NCBI GenBank assembly: GCA_030562195.1
Contig: CM060200.1
Location: 7,192,001-7,256,000 of the forward strand
Direction of reading: 5' to 3'
From: Nipponacmea schrenckii
Taxonomy: Eukaryota; Mollusca; Gastropoda; Lottiidae
Length of the DNA stretch: 64,000 nt
Part shown: positions 25,901 to 35,100 of the stretch, in pieces
Position numbering within the stretch: the stretch's first letter is position 1
Layout: each line of letters begins with the position of its first letter
The notes under the pieces: model-generated
Database searches by the model: none
What the model saw: the letters and a program-made list of their open reading frames with translations, nothing else
Told to the model about the DNA's origin: nothing
Made by a program: the position numbers and the translations under genes

Positions 25901-27453
25901 TTCATTATTGAATAATCTTAACTATTCATTTCAAGAGCGGGTCGGGATCATAGATTATGAATACTTATTCAAGAAGTTCAGGCCAGCACTTGGTATTCTT
26001 AATTTTCGTTTTGATTCGTAGTTTCATAGAACGAGTTGAAGAAATGGTATTCAGATATTATTATTTGTTAGAAGTACAACAAATTTATATTATAACATAC
26101 TAGCCTAAACCTTAGTGAAGACTGATGATATGCCAGTGACTTCTGTGGAATAGTAACTTATTATACCTTTTTAACACCTTAATCTCTAATTCAGGAACCA
26201 CAAACATCTGGCAGAAAAAAAAATGATGCCAAACATTTCATCATCCCTTTAGGGGGATATACTATGTTTGATATACGTCCAACGGTTTAATCATTTTAAT
26301 TCAAATCAAACTTTTGTTTAAAAGGTTTATTGCCAATTTAAACTATCAAGTGCCCAAATCCATGACATGACCTATTCGAATATAGGTTTATTTGTTTCTT
26401 ACTTTTCTTACTCGACGGATATTGTGGCCAAAGTTAATGCCTGGGTAAAGTTTTATTGCAAGCACGGAATTTAAGTAGTAGAAAATCTGTCAGAAAATTG
26501 CTTATTAAAATAAATTAGATAGCAAAAGGGGATATTGTGTTCTGGATGTTCAGAGATGTTCAACTTGCACACAAGAAATCGCTTCATTGCCCACTTCAAA
26601 ATTCACTTTTAAAGTTTATAAACTATTATAATAATTGATTGATCTCTTCGACATGCGTACAACGATTCTATTATAATTTATTCATTTTTTTTCATTTTTT
26701 GCCCTAAGTAATATTTAATACATGTAAATCTTAATATCGGTACTCAATTAGATCGAATGTTCTCGAATGAACAGTCAATTCACATTATTCTGCGCCAGTT
26801 CAAAAAGCAAAGCCGTTTTATAGCTTTTTAGAAGAGGGGATGAATTTTGATTATTATTAAAGGGATAGGTCTTAGAATGAACATAAATTAAAAATTGAAA
26901 ATTTTAGATTTGGCCAGATTGTTGCCGTAAATAAACTAAAAAAATATCAAAAAAACTAAGTAATTATCCATAAAGATGCATTTGATTATTGAAAAACGTT
27001 AATAATTTGATTAAGCGTTTTTCAAAAATGACTTAGTTTTGCGAGTTTTCAAGATTTTAAGAGTTTCTGTTACTTTATGACATCAGGTCACTGATGATTA
27101 TACTGTATACTCATATTGATCATTCTTGAGAACTACAATTTTATGTTCATTCTAAGACCTATTATCCCTTTAAACTCTGATGAGTATAGTTTCTGAATAG
27201 GTCACAAATTAATATTTGTATCTAAATCATTGCTTGAAAATACAATTACCCTTTGAATTTTCAATTTCTTAAATATGAATATCATCAACATCATGATGTT
27301 CTTTCTAAGACGATTGTCTTGTAGAACCTATTACAGTATGAGTCTTTTTTAAAAAAAAATAGGTTGTGATACATTATCCCACTGTTCGGTTAGGATACTT
27401 ACCAAGAGTCCAGATATGAATATAAATATCCATGTAAATATCCGCCATGGCAT
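7826..27453 (-). CDS. Notch-ligand-like N-terminal domain, mucin-like single-pass membrane protein (7 coding exons)
   Basis: I joined seven minus-strand exons: 27403-27453, 21348-21517, 16383-16457, 16176-16299, 15837-15994, 8208-15584 and 7826-7955. Each boundary has GT and AG, and the phases (0, 2, 2, 0, 2, 2) agree throughout. Exon 1 gives a signal peptide (MPWRIFTWIFIFISGLL). Exons 2-5 and the start of exon 6 resemble the MNNL/C2 module of Delta/Jagged: LTIWLLNYKN, a CC pair, C..QC, an F.EWP motif, and a final FKWSVHCFGTNDC. No DSL or EGF repeat follows. Exon 6 encodes a roughly 2,450-residue stalk rich in Thr, Lys and Pro, ending in one hydrophobic span (ILGLTVGTVFLVAAVLTSVA). Exon 7 gives a Ser-rich cytoplasmic tail ending SSISFQ. 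Total about 2,695 codons. Three one-base losses interrupt exon 6. Function unknown; a cell-surface role is inferred. Confidence is high for the gene structure and moderate for the Notch-ligand kinship. Confidence 0.75.
8152..8198. repeat. (TA)n microsatellite
   Basis: An almost pure TA run with single G interruptions. It lies within intron 6 of the Notch-ligand-like gene, about 10 bases from the exon 6 donor site. Confidence 0.85.
8208..15584 (-). CDS. exon 6 (7.4 kb): stalk and membrane span of the Notch-ligand-like protein
   Basis: A single exon from acceptor TTTTCAG to a perfect donor (CAACAAAG|GTAAGA at 8207). It begins LEFKWSVHCFGTNDCLKPPP, after which cysteine is almost absent. Three regions follow: a Lys/Asp-rich stretch (14060-15500), an array of 18-residue repeats (about 12870-14040), and a long Thr/Ser/Pro/Lys stretch. 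The last has a duplicated HRYFAYTR motif (near 10560 and 10680) and a run of KPTTKKPKKPTTKKP-type repeats (about 8540-8850). The membrane span is encoded at about 8220-8295. Many S/T and N-x-S/T sites suggest heavy glycosylation. The frame breaks at 13756, 13447 and 12921-12924, each by one missing base, and returns to the original frame after the third. Without those losses the exon would be wholly open. Confidence 0.75.
12870..14040 (-). repeat. coding minisatellite, 54-bp / 18-residue unit
   Basis: On the minus strand the unit reads roughly DHVKKDIIMSKTTNVDAP, with about 13 good copies and several worn ones toward 14040. Copies differ by many substitutions, so the array is old. All three one-base losses of exon 6 fall inside it (13756, 13447, 12921-12924). 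Confidence 0.85.
15837..15994 (-). CDS. exon 5 of the Notch-ligand-like gene
   Basis: Acceptor TTTTAG and donor ACCAG|GTATAA. It reads SSVKMDVFFYDYDDFDHTTV and continues with VDWFETPLQ. Its two-base end is completed by the first base of the giant exon, giving KTRLEFKWSVHC. Confidence 0.75.
16176..16299 (-). CDS. exon 4 of the Notch-ligand-like gene
   Basis: Acceptor TTTTTCAG and donor ACAACG|GTAGG. It reads ANDHVFLFHRPIKYDSND, then an acidic patch, then QLTILFDEWPTT. The F.EWP motif is where Notch ligands have the conserved F.F.WP strand. Confidence 0.75.
16383..16457 (-). CDS. exon 3 of the Notch-ligand-like gene
   Basis: Seventy-five bases reading YPSYFTGRIFSYSALDCKTV and then FGFEK. I placed the acceptor at CACAGAG because only that AG gives the one base needed to finish the codon begun by exon 2. 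The donor is GAAAA|GTAATA. Confidence 0.65.
16786..16838. repeat. low-complexity GACG/GGAC run
   Basis: Degenerate (GACG)n sequence. The preceding stretch (attggtcaaaggcaataact at about 16627) is typical of dispersed molluscan repeats. It lies in intron 2 of the Notch-ligand-like gene, upstream of the nested receptor gene. Confidence 0.7.
17479..17485 (+). promoter_or_regulatory. possible TATA box for the nested receptor gene
   Basis: TATAAAT lies 108 bases before the ATG at 17593. An acceptor-like tract (tagcctacag) ends one base before that ATG, so an upstream noncoding exon is an alternative explanation for the 5' end. Confidence 0.25.
17593..19480 (+). CDS. ionotropic glutamate receptor-type channel subunit (IR-like), one exon with a frameshift
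   Basis: About 630 residues. The first frame (17593-17799) gives a signal peptide (MKTGKTIALCSCLIIGIAMG) and then RWKRIVVLFSDDNF. The second frame takes over near 17791-17796 with LLSEMVTRLE. One extra base separates them; alternatively a downstream ATG (17783) starts a shorter protein. The ligand-binding S1 lobe follows, with GSWTGMVGDLIAQKVDIVIA and LTVSAERLKVIDF; the R there is the usual agonist carboxylate contact. Then come M1 (about 18620-18690), a pore segment, M3 with the signature AIYVGNLTATLTGT (SYTANLAAF in classic receptors), the S2 lobe (18905-19330) with an acidic LICLDP where the binding Glu normally lies, and M4 (19387-19450). The N-terminal domain is short, closer to divergent IRs than to AMPA/kainate subunits. 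No introns. It lies inside intron 2 of the opposite-strand Notch-ligand-like gene. Confidence 0.85.
19526..19531 (+). terminator. AATAAA polyadenylation signal of the receptor gene
   Basis: The canonical hexamer is 45 bases after the TGA stop, within AAATAAATAA. The short 3' region suits a compact gene nested in an intron. Confidence 0.55.
19532..21347. other. intron 2 of the Notch-ligand-like gene, left part; nothing further identified
   Basis: Between the receptor gene and exon 2. On the minus strand, 20489-20788 is open (99 codons) without a recognisable domain. The word attgcaccattc at 20208 recurs inverted at about 20441-20452 (gaatggtgcaat), which could mark a small degraded inverted-repeat element. 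I assign nothing firmly. Confidence 0.4.
21348..21517 (-). CDS. exon 2 of the Notch-ligand-like gene: cysteine-rich start of the MNNL-like domain
   Basis: Acceptor TTAAACAG and donor GGCAG|GTAAAC frame 56 codons. The segment GVLTIWLLNYKNVKGRTYDG is followed by CCDYAP and a C..QC..VMRC pattern. This matches the order in Notch ligands: beta strand, N..G, Cys-Cys, C...C, then a valine-rich strand ending in Cys. This exon is the main basis for the family call. Confidence 0.75.
22777..23257. mobile_element. TTAA-flanked short inverted-repeat element (piggyBac-type MITE)
   Basis: TTAA at 22777-22780 and 23254-23257 flank a 473-bp segment. Its ends are inverted copies: the left reads AGGGGCACAGGCTTGATTT, and the right end reversed reads AGGGGCACAATCTTGATTT (17 of 19 match). 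TTAA target duplication is the mark of piggyBac-type transposition. No transposase is encoded, so it would depend on one supplied elsewhere. It lies in intron 1 of the Notch-ligand-like gene. Confidence 0.75.
23959..24143. mobile_element. possible small inverted-repeat element
   Basis: ccgtttacacaacaa at 23959 is answered by ttgttggtgtaaacgg ending at 24143, an imperfect inverted pair about 170 bases apart. A perfect 15-base palindrome (CCGTTCTCAGAACGG) lies at 23981-23995. I could not define a target-site duplication. Confidence 0.3.
24225..24490. repeat. degenerate tandem repeat, unit about 50 bp
   Basis: Four to five worn copies of a unit containing ttcagaatcataacattaca and then aagacatgtctat. 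Intronic position, no coding sense. Confidence 0.55.
25120..25640. other. two arms with opposite strand bias (pyrimidine-rich then purine-rich)
   Basis: 25120-25360 is C/T-rich and made of loose CCCATTTCGCCC-like words. 25430-25630 is A/G-rich and made of the complementary words (ggggccaaatgggaag, aagggacgaaatgg). The arms are separated by about 70 bases of mixed sequence. It behaves like a decayed inverted repeat built from a short degenerate unit. The open frames through it lack any domain. Confidence 0.45.
26857..27173. mobile_element. TTAA-flanked inverted-repeat element (MITE)
   Basis: TTAA at 26857-26860 and 27170-27173 flank 309 bp. The left end reads AGGGATAGGTCTTAGAATGA; the right end reversed reads AGGGATAATAGGTCTTAGAATGA, the same except for a three-base insertion, and the match continues to ACATAAA. 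This is non-autonomous and only 230 bases from exon 1 of the Notch-ligand-like gene. Confidence 0.75.
27403..27453 (-). CDS. exon 1 of the Notch-ligand-like gene: signal peptide
   Basis: Seventeen codons from ATG at 27453 to a strong donor (TTG|GTAAGTATCC). They are basic at the start, then almost wholly hydrophobic. The phase-0 end joins the phase-0 start of the 21348-21517 exon, which supports the link across a 5.9 kb intron. Other first exons cannot be excluded. Confidence 0.6.
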
Positions 27454-28094
27454 TTTATGTTTAACTGTTAACCTCGATAAGAGGTCTTACACATTTCACA
27501 GACACCCAGTCTACACAATCTTTTCCACGGGCACTAATTCCTTATTAAAGTTATATTCAAGTAATAAATTTTTGTGAGGTTAATTTTTTTAATCCAATTT
27601 GTTTCACAAATATTCGTCAAAGTCCATATTTTTCTTCATTTTGAATTTGATTGAAAATTGTTACTTCTCGCCCATCATTCGACCCATGTTTAATCGTCAA
27701 CGGCTGGGGCGATTTGTCACCGTTTTCTTGCTGTTCAACGAAAATTGTTAATATTTTGTTAGCTGATCAATACCTCAATAACAGTGAATCGTCAGCAAAT
27801 GTTTACACCCCTTTCAGTTTTCTAATCATTGCGCATGCGTACTTTTTTCTATTATTTTAAATCTAATGATCAATAGATTTTTGTTTTGTCCATACATCGG
27901 CCATCAATTGCATAAGAAAAATATGATATGCGCGTTTGCAGAACTTAAACATTTAAGTTATTTCACTTAGTCAGTTTCATCCAGACAAGAACATGACTGT
28001 TTCATAATTTCATGAGCTTAACCGTATCATATTTTCATTATTTCTAAAACCTAGTTTGTTTCATGTTTTCAAAACCTAGCCTTGAACATCATAA

Positions 28095-28670
28095 CAAAAC
28101 ATTGACCGGAACACCATTTCAAGACTGTTGCATCATTTCCAGACCTTTTTTGTTACATCATTTCAGAACCTAGACCGGGACATCATTTCAAGACTGTTGC
28201 ATCATTTCCAGACTTTTTTTGTTTAATCATTTCAGAACCTAGACCGGAACATCATTCCAAGACTGTTGCATCATTTCCAGACCTTTTTTGTTTTCATCAT
28301 TTCAGAACCTACACCGGAATATCATTTCAAGACTGTTGCATCATTTCCAGACCTTTTTTGTTACATCATTTCAGAACCTAGACCGGAACATCATTTCAAG
28401 ACTGTTGCATCATTTCCAGATCTTTTTTTTTTTACATCATTTCAGAACCTACACCGGAACATCATTTCAAGACTGTTGCATCATTTCCAGACCTTTTTTG
28501 TTTCATCATTTCAGAACCTACACCGGAACAAAATTTCAAGACTGTTGCATCATTTCCTGACCTTTTTTGTTTCATCATTTCAGAACCTAGACCGGAACAT
28601 TATTTCAAGACTGTTGCATCTTTCCAAGACCTATTTTGTTTCATCATTTCGAAACCTATAAGGAACTTGT
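28095..28670. repeat. tandem repeat, about 8 copies of a 69-bp unit
   Basis: Each unit contains catttcaagactgttgcatc, then atttccagaccttttttg and catcatttcagaaccta. Because 69 is a multiple of three, one frame stays open for 131 codons with a 23-residue period (…FKTVASFPDLF…). Copies differ by indels in the T-run and by point changes. I regard the open frame as a by-product of the period. Confidence 0.85.
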
Positions 28671-30494
28671 CTGATTCGCTTTTTTCTAATCTAGGTATTT
28701 TCAAGGCTGATAGTCAATATAATAAACATTTGAAACCAGTGTTTTTCATCAAAACATTACGTTGAACTCCAATCAATGAAAATATCAACAAAGCAAATTT
28801 AGGCAGGAAACATTTTAGATTTTTTTATCACTCAAATACAAGCGATTAAACCAATTTTCACACGTTTTTGCAGTGGCACTTTCAAAGGGAGTTTGGGTGG
28901 GGAAGGGATTGTGGTGTCCTAATTCGTAGTGGCATTATACATGTATTTGTATTGACACCGTCGTTGAGAAAATCCTATCGGCCTCTCCTAAACTTAGAAT
29001 AAGTATTGGCATTTGGATGAATACGGTAAAGTGTTAGATATTCATATGAATATTTAAATGAAAACTAATGACTTCACGAATAAAAATCTCTCCATGTTTA
29101 ATAGTGTTTACCACATATACAACATTTGTAAAAATTCAACATGGAAGACTTGTTTACGCTGAACTTTTTTGTTTATTTTTAAACTGTGTAAAATATAACA
29201 ATTAGTCAAAGATTTAAACTATTCTTAAACAAATTGAACAAACTTGCGACTCCTCAATTACGCTTTTTCTTTCCCTAAATGTCAATTTCTATCCGGAACA
29301 TGAGACAATTAACCCAAGACAGTGTCAATACAATGATTTTTTGAGCGAAATACGAAGGGAAACACAAATTCAAAATTCAATGTTTTTGGATAAACCTTGA
29401 AGAATTTGAAGAGAAAAGTGAAGACGAAATCAAACGTGTTGAATTTGTTGTTATTTGTAACAAATTGACAATGTAATGTTTAGTTAAGATGGGTTGGTTT
29501 CACAGTCTTGTCAATATTAACATACAAAATCTATTTCATTTCAAACTTTTAATACGATTTTCTGATGATCTAATTTGTATGATTAATTCATGTAAGCATT
29601 TGAGATACTTTATTCGGGCAAAATGTCCTTCGTCCATAATCCATGTGCGTACAAAACTTTGATGTCACTCTCCGTCTTAGTACTAATAAAAATACTATAA
29701 AAAAATGCAAATTCGAAGCTGACATGGCAAAACTACATTGTTTTCGTGTGATTTGTGTGCTTTGCCTTTAAAATATAGAATTAAATCTTTATTTACCTAT
29801 TATGCGTGTGAATTGGAATATAAGTTTTTGAAAAAAATGAATTATTCACATCCATAATCGTTAGGATTCGATTTACTAATCAAAGAAGCGCCGAAAACCC
29901 ACTAGTAAAATTTGAAATAATTCTAAATTGGTATAATATGATAAACAAATATTATCACTATGGACTTGTTCTGAATAAAGGTCTTGTAAATCCAAATTGT
30001 TCTTAAAATATTTGCTCCGTTATCATCTAAAAAAACTTTACACTTTACGGAGTATACTCAAATTTAACCCTTGATTGAGTTATATTGGCAAGAAGTGGAC
30101 TCCTAATAAATACTTAAATATAACTGGTTTATAACAGGTTTTTAAAAAAAGCTGACGTTTAAGAAATATCTTTATCGTACAGTTAATTACAATAAAAGCA
30201 AAGTGTAAAATACGACAATTGAACTTCGGTCTAACAGTAAAGTTTATAGATTAGTTGTAATACCGAATGAAAGTCAATGTTATTTATCCTATAAAAGTTT
30301 GATGCCCTTAGCAAAAATTTGTGTGGTTAGTTTGTGGTTCATGGGTTGGTGTCCATCTTTGCAGTGTAATATTGGTGTCCATGAAAAAACAGGTTCCTCA
30401 GAAAATCAGCTATATATTTAGAAACTATCCGGTTCTTCTTATCAGGATCATGTAATTCTTCTGAGTAGTAAACGTAAAGAAACGACCACTCTAG
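28671..30494. other. no gene recognised
   Basis: AT-rich sequence with no long open frame and no repeat that I could define. It probably lies downstream of the small cysteine-peptide gene and upstream of the Notch-ligand-like gene. Confidence 0.5.
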
Positions 30495-30710
30495 TTACCC
30501 CACTCTAGCACACTGCATATTACCAGCAATACGTCTGCACGAAGTTCCCGCAGGACAAATCTGCATTCCACAATATGCACCACCGGATTTACCGTTGTTG
30601 GGATAGGGGTTTAATCCATTGTAGCCAACATATCTCTCAGCTCGTTCTACTGCGTCGACATCGACAGCAGTCGACAGGAGGAGCAGAGCGATTATTACTT
30701 TAAGATTCAT
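30495..30710 (-). CDS. small secreted cysteine peptide precursor (71 aa)
   Basis: From ATG at 30710: signal peptide MNLKVIIALLLLSTAVDVDA, then a short polar stretch, then a four-cysteine tail (GGAYCGMQICPAGTSCRRIA, then GNMQCARVG). The spacing is C-x4-C-x5-C-x9-C, consistent with two disulfides. A TATA box lies at the right distance upstream, which supports a real gene with a very short 5' leader. The ending GG|GTAACT resembles a splice donor, so one more exon is possible. I do not recognise the family and assign no activity. Confidence 0.65.
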   Translation of the reverse strand: MNLKVIIALLLLSTAVDVDAVERAERYVGYNGLNPYPNNGKSGGAYCGMQICPAGTSCRRIAGNMQCARVG

Positions 30711-30755
30711 GTTCAGCAAAAGCTATAATGCAATATAAGTTTTAGTGATTGTGGT

Positions 30756-30764
30756 CTATTTATA
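30756..30764 (-). promoter_or_regulatory. TATA box of the small cysteine-peptide gene
   Basis: TATAAATAG on the minus strand, 46 bases before the ATG at 30710. A start site about 30 bases downstream would give a leader of roughly 15-20 bases. Confidence 0.6.
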
Positions 30765-30769
30765 CAAGT

Positions 30770-32046
30770 CGGGTTGTCAACAGGATATCTAGATTTGGAA
30801 TTATCTGTGACATTCATCAAGATATATTATGATCATTTGTACTGTTTCGATTTTATCACTGACTATTTATTAATATATATATCGGCTCGTTTCCACCCGA
30901 ATTCAAAAAGGTCGACGAGGAAACTTTACAGCACAATAGTTGATGATACATTTTGTCGCTTCGGTTAGTAAAGCAGAAGGAATGGGCGAATTTATCATGT
31001 CGGTCGTTTCGAATCTTACTTTTACATTGTTTTACTTGAGTTGCTTAACCTCGTATAAGAGACTGGGAAATGAGATATTTACGATGTCACAATCATGGCA
31101 TTCAGATCGATCAATCAAGACGCTTCTATTTATGGTTTGTTTTGTAAATATGAAGACACATGTAATCGCACGTTCATTTCCATTAATCAAAATTCTTGAT
31201 AGTAAAGTGAACTATATTTTTATAAGGGACTTGGTTTAAAAGGATAGTCAAGCATACGATTTCAAGGAAATAAAACCCACTAATACATTACGATATTCCA
31301 TAACTCTCAGTTCTAAATAATACAGCTTCAAAGTTTAAATACTTCGATCTGATGCACAAATAGAATCGGTTATTGCGATTTTGCAATCTTTTGTTACTCT
31401 CATTTTGGAACCATATCATTTCAAGGTATTTCTGGAGCACGATCAGGGGATTATGATGGATTATCACGAAATACAACAAACATAATACAGTTTTGGTAAC
31501 ATAAAGGTCACTTTGTTTTTGAAATATTTGATAATGTGTCCAATCTAAGATTAGGAATGTTAACAGTCGAGTCAATGTTATACTGTTAAACAATGACAAC
31601 AGTAAAACATGGGCTCTACGCTTTGCTCACTGCCAATATTTACTTTTTTTATGATTAGCCATTAAATTCATAGTTGACCTTCATTATAATATTTTGATGT
31701 TTACTGATACAAAAATTCCGTTCGAATGGCCTTGGTTTTGGTTTTGGTGGTAGTGGCATCTTTTGTAAGCTTGTTGCAGCTGATATCTTCAGGAAATCGT
31801 ATATATTATTATTAAAATTATTATTAAAAATATGGAGACTATTTGATGAAATTTATTTTGAAAGCTTGGTACTCTCATAGAGAGAATGTAGTTTTATCAC
31901 GAGAAACGCGTAGTTACCACCAAGAGAATATTATCCCGAGAAACATAACTTCGATGTTGATCGGTGTCGATTACAAAAACTCTTAACACAAGAAGTAAAC
32001 AGTATACTGTCACAAAGAGAAAATTTGGTTTTATCACGAGGAAATT
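30770..32046. other. no gene recognised
   Basis: Short open frames on both strands, none with domains. It may hold distal promoter sequence for the peptide gene. Confidence 0.45.
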
Positions 32047-32330
32047 TGTGATATTACAGGTTGGAAGGGGGAGTGGGAGCGTGGTATTATCCAAGTATAA
32101 GGCGTGATATTACAGGTTGGAAGGGGGAGTGGGAGCGTGGTATTATCCCAAGTATAAGGCGTGATAAATACAGGTTGGAAGGGGGAGTGGGTGCGTGGTA
32201 TTACCCCAAGTATAACGTGCGTGGTTTTATCCCAAGTATAAGGCGTGATAAATACAGGTTGGAAGGGGGAGTAGGGGCGTGATATTATCACAAGTATTAG
32301 GCGTGACAAACACAGGAAGGAAAACGTGAT
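32047..32330. repeat. tandem repeat, about 5 copies of a 45-57 bp unit
   Basis: The unit contains acaggttggaagggggagtg, then gcgtggtattatcccaagta and taaggcgtgata. Copies differ in length, and one unit is partial. Purine-rich on the plus strand. Confidence 0.8.
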
Positions 32331-32989
32331 ATTATCTAAAATATTACGTGTGGTAAAACACAGTCAGTTGTCTCTATGCTCATGTATTCAGCCCTTCAAT
32401 CTATATTCAACCATTGTACATTCCAGGCATTGAAGAGTATCAAATAAATGCCAAGATTCGTGGTTTGGGAAACATGAACATGCGAGTATTGACAAAACAT
32501 ATTATAATTGACCAGGACGATCTAAGTCATTTCGGTGTATCATAATTCAAATGTTTTGAGGTTTAAATTTGCTCCCTTTACTGTCTCTGTGAAAAGTTGA
32601 TTAATCGAGTCCTCTCATTGTTTTATTTACACAAATGCAGACTGTAATATTATTATGCACCTGATGGCACACGTTGTCTACAACAGAACTCTTCACTGTA
32701 TTTACGTTGGCGTGAGCGTTTATGAAATTGTTACATTTCCGAACGTGCGTCTGTAAATAGGGGGCAAAATACCATCAACCTGACACGCTTAACATTACTT
32801 AGGATTTCAACATTTTTTTCTTACTCTTTTAAGGAATGTAAAAACAAAATTTCATTTATCTAATTTCTTTAAGAATTCACATAATCTTTTTTGCAGTTGG
32901 TCATATATTCTATAGAACTTTATACCATTTTATATCCAAACTCCTGTAGTATAAATACATACATACAAGTCAAAAACACACATCATTTG

Positions 32990-33190
32990 TTAATGCAGCT
33001 TATGCCACGACAGTTGGAAATCACAAAAGAGTAGGCTAATGCCACTGTACTGGCATGTTCCTAAAACAACGTTTGGATATATACATGAACCAACAAACGT
33101 TGACTGTCCTTGTAAAATACCCCTCCTTGCAGACTGCATTGCGTTTCCCATCTTTATCAGCCCATTACAACCAGAACAGCTGGGACGCAA
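32990..33190 (-). repeat. dispersed repeat fragment, related to 34310-34560
   Basis: The segment with agtaggctaatgccactgta and ctggca (33031-33056) matches agtataggcttatgccgctg ttctggcaaa at 34505-34534. The two sites therefore share at least the end of one dispersed element, most likely a SINE-like or MITE-like family. Confidence 0.4.
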
Positions 33191-33507
33191 AGTTTTGATA
33201 TTTTAATATTTCATACGCGAAGTATGTGTATAACAGATAAGCCAAATCGTACACGAAAAACATTTTTTTTTTTACATTTAAAAGGTAAATCAGAAACCAA
33301 CTTGGATTATCATTGATCGTCGTAACATCCGATCAATAACACATTCACGTGAGAATTGATGGTGGTATTTTATTGGAAATAGTGTGAAGTATTGAGATAG
33401 ATAGAATACTGTTCAGAACATATAAACATAGTAGTCACTATTTGCTTTAGTTTGGTATTAGGTTGAACCAATATTACTTTCTCTTTACCAACTCGTAAGA
33501 CAGGTGT

Positions 33508-33935
33508 AGCTCTCGATTCCAATCTGGTTAAATTCGACAGTTGGATAGCTCTCGATTCCAATCTGGTTTAATTGGACAGTTGGATAGCTCTCGATTCCAA
33601 TCTGGTTTCATTGAACAATTGGATAGCTCTCGATTCCAATCTGGTTGAATTGAACAGTTGGATAGCTCTCGATTCCAAGCTGGTTTAATTGGGCATATGG
33701 ATAGCTCTAGCTCGATTCCAATCTGGTTTAATAGGACATATGGATAGCTCTCGATTGCAATCTGGTTTAATTGGACATATGGGTAGCTCTCGATTCCAAT
33801 ATGGTTTAATTGGACATTTGGATAGCTGTTGATTCCAATCTGGTTTAATTTGACATATGGATAGCTCTCGATTCCAATCTGGTTTAATTGGACATAATTA
33901 TGGATAGTTCTTGATTCAAATCTGGTTACATTGGA
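33508..33935. repeat. tandem repeat, about 11 copies of a 39-bp unit
   Basis: The unit is ggatagctctcgattccaat followed by ctggtttaattggacatat. Copies are well conserved in the middle and worn at the right edge. Confidence 0.9.
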
Positions 33936-34309
33936 CCGTTGAATATATTATTTGATTTGATTTAACTACCAATGCTGGGTAAAGTTTACCTATAGCGTGT
34001 GTAAAATTTAAATAAACGATCTTTGGGGACTATCTAGAGGGATACAACTGGTCTCCAAATCGACTTATATAGAATATTTGAATTCGTTGTAGAAACTATT
34101 TCAAATAACATCATTTTACCCCCCACTGAAAAAAAATATTCTTATTTTTCGCACAAAAGACATGGCCTATATACCTCACTGCATGCACCTCACTTCATTC
34201 GACCGGTCAAATCTTCCAAATCTGCGAAATTAAAAATACTTCATTTAAAGTGTGAAATGTAATCCTTGGTCAATACTTTGACTTAACTAGTCAAGATACT
34301 TGCTAGCTA

Positions 34310-34560
34310 ACCTGAATCCCGGCAAAGGTCGAGATGAACTTTCAGATTTATCAACCCGGTTTCCCCTGTGATAGAGGTCGGAGGGGCTGACAAGGACAGG
34401 ACATAGCGTCCAGTCGTTCGGATAGGACAATAAACCGATCCCCAATGTATACTACAAGCTACGCACGAAAAAAGATCCTTCGACAGATAGAAATCGCTAG
34501 AAGAGTATAGGCTTATGCCGCTGTTCTGGCAAAATTTCCACACCGGACATTTTACACCAC
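34310..34560. repeat. dispersed repeat (invertebrate 'GGA..GAC-ATAAACCGA' type)
   Basis: Contains ttcggataggacaataaacc, gatcccc and then acgcacgaaaaaagatcc. I recognise this series of phrases from many molluscan and other marine invertebrate introns and intergenic regions, where it marks a dispersed short element. The left side (tcaacccggtttcccctgtg) belongs to the same element. Confidence 0.5.
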
Positions 34561-35100
34561 GTATTATACAATATAGTCATAAAAAATTGAAGACTCGATT
34601 AACAAATTCTAGTTGTAAACAAGAAAAAGCATTCGCGTTCAGAAAATAGATAATCCAAATCAGCATGTTTCGGCTGTTATCATGTCGCATAATAATGATT
34701 ATACAATTAACATTAGATTGTGAGAATTAGGTCTGCATTATACACAATATATGTCAACATTCAATCTTGTGTCAATTTCCCATAGACTGGCCAAACTCTC
34801 CAATGTTCACGATTTCCACGCGTCTTCCGGTTTCTAGATCATCGACCAATCACATTGTTTAGTTTATTCAGTGTGAACCGATCAATATTCGGCTTATTTA
34901 TTGACTGATGTTAATCACGTGTTTATTTTTTAAGGTCAATGAAATTTATTCAAACAAAGAGACGTTAGTTGTCTTTAGGTGGTGATGTACATATTACGGA
35001 TATTATTGAAAGACGGGATAGATAGGGATGCCTCTTGAAAATCCCAAAGCAAAAACAACGGACATCATCTGTTTTAACATCATTGTAAGTTGTTAAACCG

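Noticed and set aside
28266..28661. 131-codon open frame as a protein-coding gene
   Set aside because: It is explained by a 69-bp tandem repeat whose length is a multiple of three; no signal, domain or splice context.
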